A stretch of DNA of 15,896 nucleotides from Acetoanaerobium sp041831635 (GTDB lineage: Bacteria; Bacillota; Clostridia; Peptostreptococcales; Filifactoraceae), in assembly GCA_041831635.1 (NCBI GenBank), contig JBHASY010000131.1, forward strand, positions 1 through 15,896, written 5' to 3'. The notes beneath the pieces are model-generated. The model saw only the letters and a program-made list of their open reading frames with translations, searched no databases and was not told where the DNA came from. This document shows, one piece after another, positions 14,992 through 15,896 of the stretch. The first letter of the stretch is position 1, and each line of letters starts with the position of its first letter. The position numbers and the translations under genes were made by a program.

Positions 14992-15657
14992 ATGCTAGAA
15001 GACAATAACTTATCAGAGAATGTAAATGAAACAGTTATACAGGAAGAAAAAAAAGAAAGCTGGCTTATTGAGATTGTGGACGGACTGCCGAGGAGTTATA
15101 TGGATACACAATATCTAAATCCAGGAATAACTTATTTTGAAAATTCCGTTGAGGTTGAAAAGTCTGAAATAGATATAAATAATCTAAGACTATATAAACT
15201 GAAAGACGGAAAACTCAAAGTAAATAAAGAATTGCAGAAAGAAGAAGAAAGGAAGCTTAAAGAAGAGAGGATTAATAAAATTAAGAAGGAACTTTATGCT
15301 TTAAGGCTGGAACACGAGGTCAAACCTTTTGAAATCGAAGTTGGCGGGGTAACTTATTTACAAAACAACAGAAGCATAGACCAAAGCAATCTGACTAGAA
15401 TTGTAGTGATGTGTCAAGCAATGAAAAAGACATCTTTTGACAACTGGAAATTCTACACAAAAGACGGCTCTGAAAAGTACGTTAATATCTCATTAGCAGA
15501 TATGATGAGAATGGCAACAATAATGCAGGAACACACAACAAAATCTATGGCTACTGAAACATTATTGAGCCATGCTTTGGAAAATCTGACTGATGAAGAG
15601 CTTAAAAACTATAACGCCAAAGATGAATATGAAAAAGCATATAAGAATATAGGGTAG
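14992..15657 (+). CDS. DUF4376-type protein, likely tail fibre-associated
   Basis: This 221-residue protein is in the position of a fibre assembly or accessory protein. The N-terminal half is acidic and carries WLIEIVDGLPRSYMDTQYLNPG (about residues 24-45). A charged helix follows (LQKEEERKLKEERINKIKKE, about 82-101). The C-terminal part has the DUF4376 pattern: FEIEVGGVTYLQNNRSIDQSN (about 115-135), then DNWKFYTKDGS and VNISLADMMRMATIMQEHTTK. DUF4376 proteins are common just after tail fibre genes in Mu-like and other phages, but their biochemical role is not established. The gene starts with TAGGAGGTG, where the stop of the fibre gene supplies part of the ribosome binding site. The frame ends at TAG 15655-15657. 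Confidence 0.68.
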   Translation: MLEDNNLSENVNETVIQEEKKESWLIEIVDGLPRSYMDTQYLNPGITYFENSVEVEKSEIDINNLRLYKLKDGKLKVNKELQKEEERKLKEERINKIKKELYALRLEHEVKPFEIEVGGVTYLQNNRSIDQSNLTRIVVMCQAMKKTSFDNWKFYTKDGSEKYVNISLADMMRMATIMQEHTTKSMATETLLSHALENLTDEELKNYNAKDEYEKAYKNIG

Positions 15658-15665
15658 GTGGTTTG

Positions 15666-15896
15666 ATGGAGTTAGAAAAAGACAAGCTATATATAAGCTT
15701 TCACAAGCCAAAATCTGTAATAGGTTATCTAATATCAGCTTGGACATTAGGTAACTATTCCCATTGTGAGTTTATCTATAACGATACAGTGTATTTGGCA
15801 AATCCTGGGGGAGTGAGAAGTCAACCTTTTAAAATGAAAAAGAACTTTGATATATTTGAGCTAGACAGCAATATAGAAGCACAGGATATATTAGAA
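15666..15896 (+). CDS. Permuted papain-like / NlpC-P60-like protein with YSHCEF motif (partial, runs off the window)
   Basis: ATG 15666 follows TAGGTGG and opens a frame that is still open at the window end (77 residues visible). The sequence begins MELEKDKLYISFHKPKSVIG, then YLISAWTLGNYSHCEF, then NPGGVRSQPF. The 'I..W..g.ySHcEf' and downstream GGVR segments are typical of the permuted papain-like / YiiX-type hydrolases found in phages. H33 would be the catalytic histidine and E35 its likely partner, with the catalytic cysteine expected later in the protein, outside the window. Related enzymes act on cell-wall peptides or amide bonds. Here, next to the fibre module, a tail-associated or lysis role is possible but not shown. 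Confidence 0.62.
   Translation, partial: MELEKDKLYISFHKPKSVIGYLISAWTLGNYSHCEFIYNDTVYLANPGGVRSQPFKMKKNFDIFELDSNIEAQDILE

Noticed and set aside
130..15657. Possible alternative genetic code (most genes end in TAG)
   Set aside because: TAG, TAA and TGA all end genes at sensible C-termini directly before ribosome binding sites, and no conserved domain is interrupted by TAG. The standard bacterial code fits. Many TAGs simply form part of TAGGAGG-type ribosome binding sites.
1..15896. CRISPR arrays, tRNAs, insertion sequences, diversity-generating retroelement repeats, attachment sites
   Set aside because: I looked for regularly spaced repeats, transposase frames with terminal inverted repeats, reverse transcriptase motifs and tRNA-like segments, and saw none. 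The window is filled by structural genes.

Overview
The window is a stretch of the late structural operon of a tailed double-stranded DNA phage or integrated prophage. All genes are on the + strand, tightly packed (gaps of 0-17 bases or short overlaps) and mostly preceded by strong Shine-Dalgarno sequences. The DNA is AT-rich (roughly 65% A+T by eye) and arginine is mostly AGA/AGG. This fits an AT-rich anaerobe such as a member of the Fusobacteriota (Leptotrichia/Sebaldella/Fusobacterium type) or a low-GC Firmicute. The host call is an inference from composition only. No sheath or baseplate genes are seen, and the tail genes follow the order of a long non-contractile (siphovirus) tail.

Layout. 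Bases 1-633 hold the end of an upstream gene and a Mu gpG/P2 gpS-like virion morphogenesis gene closed by a clear intrinsic terminator. Bases 664-987 hold a one-gene transcription unit with its own extended -10 promoter and its own terminator. It encodes a 77-residue membrane protein and looks like a phage 'moron'. Bases 1005-3318 form a lambda-like head module: a leader with two hairpins, a protease gene with a nested in-frame scaffold start, a gpD-like decoration protein and a gpE-like major capsid protein. Bases 3332-4071 carry two small head-tail joining/tail-terminator-type genes, and 4072-4998 the major tail tube protein. Bases 5015-5736 carry the two-frame tail assembly chaperone (lambda G/GT type), with a -1 slippery heptamer G_GGT_TTT in the correct frame. 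Bases 5736-10961 hold a very large tape measure reading frame interrupted by one in-frame TAA. Bases 10965-14051 encode a 1028-residue tail hub/host-specificity protein, 14066-14980 a tail fibre with a composition break near its tip, 14992-15657 a DUF4376-type fibre-associated protein, and 15666 to the window end the start of a papain-like/NlpC-P60-like gene with a YSHCEF motif.

How the genes work together. The protease/scaffold, decoration and capsid proteins build the head. The connector and terminator proteins join it to the tail. The tube protein polymerises around the tape measure with help from the G and GT chaperones, and the hub and fibre form the receptor-binding tip. The points most worth a second look are the lone ochre codon that splits the tape measure, the programmed -1 frameshift, the moron-like insertion, the structured leader before the head module, the internal scaffold start and the AT-rich fibre tip.
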